This document shows positions 7,653 to 8,567 of a stretch of DNA of 8,567 nucleotides, piece after piece; position 1 is the first letter of the stretch; every line of letters starts with the position of its first letter. Source of the DNA: Paracoccaceae bacterium (GTDB taxonomy: Bacteria; Pseudomonadota; Alphaproteobacteria; Rhodobacterales; Rhodobacteraceae); contig NYSJ01000083.1 in assembly GCA_002682975.1 (NCBI GenBank), forward strand, positions 1-8,567. Direction: 5' to 3'. The translations under genes were made by a program, and so were the position numbers. The notes beneath the pieces were generated by a model, which searched no databases, was not told the origin of the DNA, and saw only the letters and a program-made list of their open reading frames with translations.

Positions 7653-7689
7653 AGTTAAAGGTTACTACACTTCGTAGTTACCTTTAACT
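7653..7689 (+). terminator. Hairpin at the convergent gene ends, probable operon terminator
   Basis: AGTTAAAGGTTACTAC (7653-7668) and GTAGTTACCTTTAACT (7674-7689) pair over 16 positions with one central T-T mismatch, around a 5-nt loop ACTTC. On the + strand it is followed by a broken U-rich tract (CTTTCTTTCG), which fits a factor-independent terminator for the glyA operon. On the minus strand no U-tract follows. The hairpin overlaps the last seven codons and stop (TAG, 7667-7665) of the leftward gene. The gap before it (7598-7652) also has small repeats: AAAGGTTA at 7600 and 7657, and CAGTTAG at 7635 and 7648. Confidence 0.72.
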
Positions 7690-8567
7690 CTTTCTTTCGT
7701 TGGATCGAAGTGCGGGAACGAACAAACGCTTGCATTTATTCTCTTTTGATGGCCATCAAGTTGACCAATCTGGACTTCTGCTCCAATTTTTGAGTGTGAT
7801 ATGGAGACGCGACCAAGAGCTATTACCTTCCCTAAAATGGGTGATTTCACAGCTGACGTTACTTCCCCTATCTGTGCTTTGCCCAGGCGAATACAATCTC
7901 CGGGGGAGGGCACTAAACCACCCGTAATTTCTAGCCCTACTAATTTTCTATGCGGATGTTCTTTGCGCTCTGTAATGGCAGCCCTACCAATGAAATTATC
8001 TGTTTTGGACTTTAGTGGAACAGTAAAACCTATTCCTGCTTCATATGGATCGGTTTGATCGTCAAACTCGCTACCAGCAAAAATAAGGCCCCCCTCTATT
8101 CTGAGCATATCTAAAGCTTCTAATCCAAGAGGCGTGATACCATATTCTTCCCCTGCCTTCCAAACACTGTCAAAAATCTCATTGGCATCTTTTGGATGGC
8201 AGAAGATTTCGTATCCTAACTCCCCAGAATATCCAGTTCTAGAAATAACGGCGACTTTTCCGTGCACGTCACCGATACGCGCAATCGTAAGTCTAAACCA
8301 TCCTAACTCGTCTACCGTGGGTTGTGTAGGAGGTGTCCAAAAAACTTTTGATAATACTGCTTTCGAGTGCCTCCCTTGCAATGCAATGTTATGTAATTGA
8401 TCAGTAGAATTTCTAACCCACGCATTTAAATTATTTTTAACAGCCTGTTCTTTTAGCCATAATCCAGAGGTATCATTACCGCCAATCCAGCGGAAATTTT
8501 CATTTCCTAAGCGGTAAATAGTACCATCATCAATCATGCCGCCATGTTCGTAACACATAGCGGTGTA
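7665..8567 (-). CDS. GcvT-family folate-dependent aminomethyl/methyltransferase (5' end off window)
   Basis: The C-terminal 300 residues of a GcvT-like protein are visible. The frame stays open to the right edge (YTAMCYEHGG at the start), and the Met at 8558 is internal, since the family N-terminus lies before this motif. Members bind tetrahydrofolate and accept a methylene or methyl group from a carrier or substrate. Visible motifs are GGMIDDGTIYRLG, which holds the conserved Asp pair of the T-protein active site; RTGYSGELGYEIF; the folate-pocket GLEALDMLRIEGGL; and a GCV_T_C-type barrel with IGEVTSAVKSPILGKVIALG. About 70-100 residues are missing off the edge by comparison with usual family length. 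It converges on glyA across 67 nt. It may be true glycine-cleavage T-protein, but no gcvH or gcvP is visible. A DmdA-like or methylamine/betaine-type demethylase is equally possible, so no symbol is given. Confidence 0.85.
   Translation of the reverse strand, partial: YTAMCYEHGGMIDDGTIYRLGNENFRWIGGNDTSGLWLKEQAVKNNLNAWVRNSTDQLHNIALQGRHSKAVLSKVFWTPPTQPTVDELGWFRLTIARIGDVHGKVAVISRTGYSGELGYEIFCHPKDANEIFDSVWKAGEEYGITPLGLEALDMLRIEGGLIFAGSEFDDQTDPYEAGIGFTVPLKSKTDNFIGRAAITERKEHPHRKLVGLEITGGLVPSPGDCIRLGKAQIGEVTSAVKSPILGKVIALGRVSISHSKIGAEVQIGQLDGHQKRINASVCSFPHFDPTKERVKGNYEV

Noticed and set aside
7598..7664. Small RNA or riboswitch in the convergent gap
   Set aside because: The gap is only 67 nt, between two gene ends; its structure is explained by the terminator-like hairpin and short AT-rich repeats, and no known riboswitch core is recognisable.
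7801..8400. Plus-strand open frames opposite the GcvT-like gene
   Set aside because: The minus-strand frame is continuous over 300 residues with clear family motifs. The plus-strand frames share none and start without ribosome binding sites.

Overview
This window holds a compact serine-cycle operon. In order on the + strand it encodes a glyoxylate-linked class V aminotransferase (228-1475, probably serine-glyoxylate aminotransferase), the two subunits of malate-CoA ligase (mtkA 1515-2714, mtkB 2711-3601), phosphoenolpyruvate carboxylase (ppc 3633-6278) and serine hydroxymethyltransferase (glyA 6302-7597). The genes are separated by 39, -4, 31 and 23 nt, no promoter or terminator is visible between them, and each has a Shine-Dalgarno-like sequence, so they look like one transcript.

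The host is most likely an alphaproteobacterial methylotroph or C1-using heterotroph. MtkA and MtkB resemble the Methylobacterium malate-CoA ligase subunits more than SucC/SucD as I remember those sequences. The base composition (low-to-mid 40s % GC in the lines I sampled) is far below Methylobacterium and would suit a marine lineage with lower GC. The taxonomic placement is inference.

Layout: 1-50 is the first 17 codons of a divergent minus-strand gene that runs off the left edge. Positions 51-227 form a divergent intergenic region rich in short inverted repeats and GTAT/ATAC half-sites, the probable control region. Positions 228-7597 are the five-gene operon. Positions 7598-7664 are a short convergent gap, and a 16-bp-arm hairpin (7653-7689) straddles the end of the last gene. 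Positions 7665-8567 hold the C-terminal 300 residues of a minus-strand GcvT-family, folate-linked methyl/aminomethyltransferase that runs off the right edge.

How the genes work together: GlyA joins methylene-tetrahydrofolate to glycine to make serine. The aminotransferase converts serine and glyoxylate to hydroxypyruvate and glycine. After reduction and phosphorylation (enzymes not in this window), Ppc carboxylates phosphoenolpyruvate to oxaloacetate. Malate is then activated by MtkAB to malyl-CoA, which malyl-CoA lyase (not in this window) splits into acetyl-CoA and glyoxylate. The GcvT-like protein could feed one-carbon units into the folate pool used by GlyA. No mobile element, CRISPR array, tRNA or rRNA was seen. 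The window is mainly a recognisable metabolic cluster. The points most worth following are the divergent aminotransferase active site, the apparently degraded feedback-inhibitor site of Ppc, the half-site-rich promoter region and the GcvT-like neighbour.
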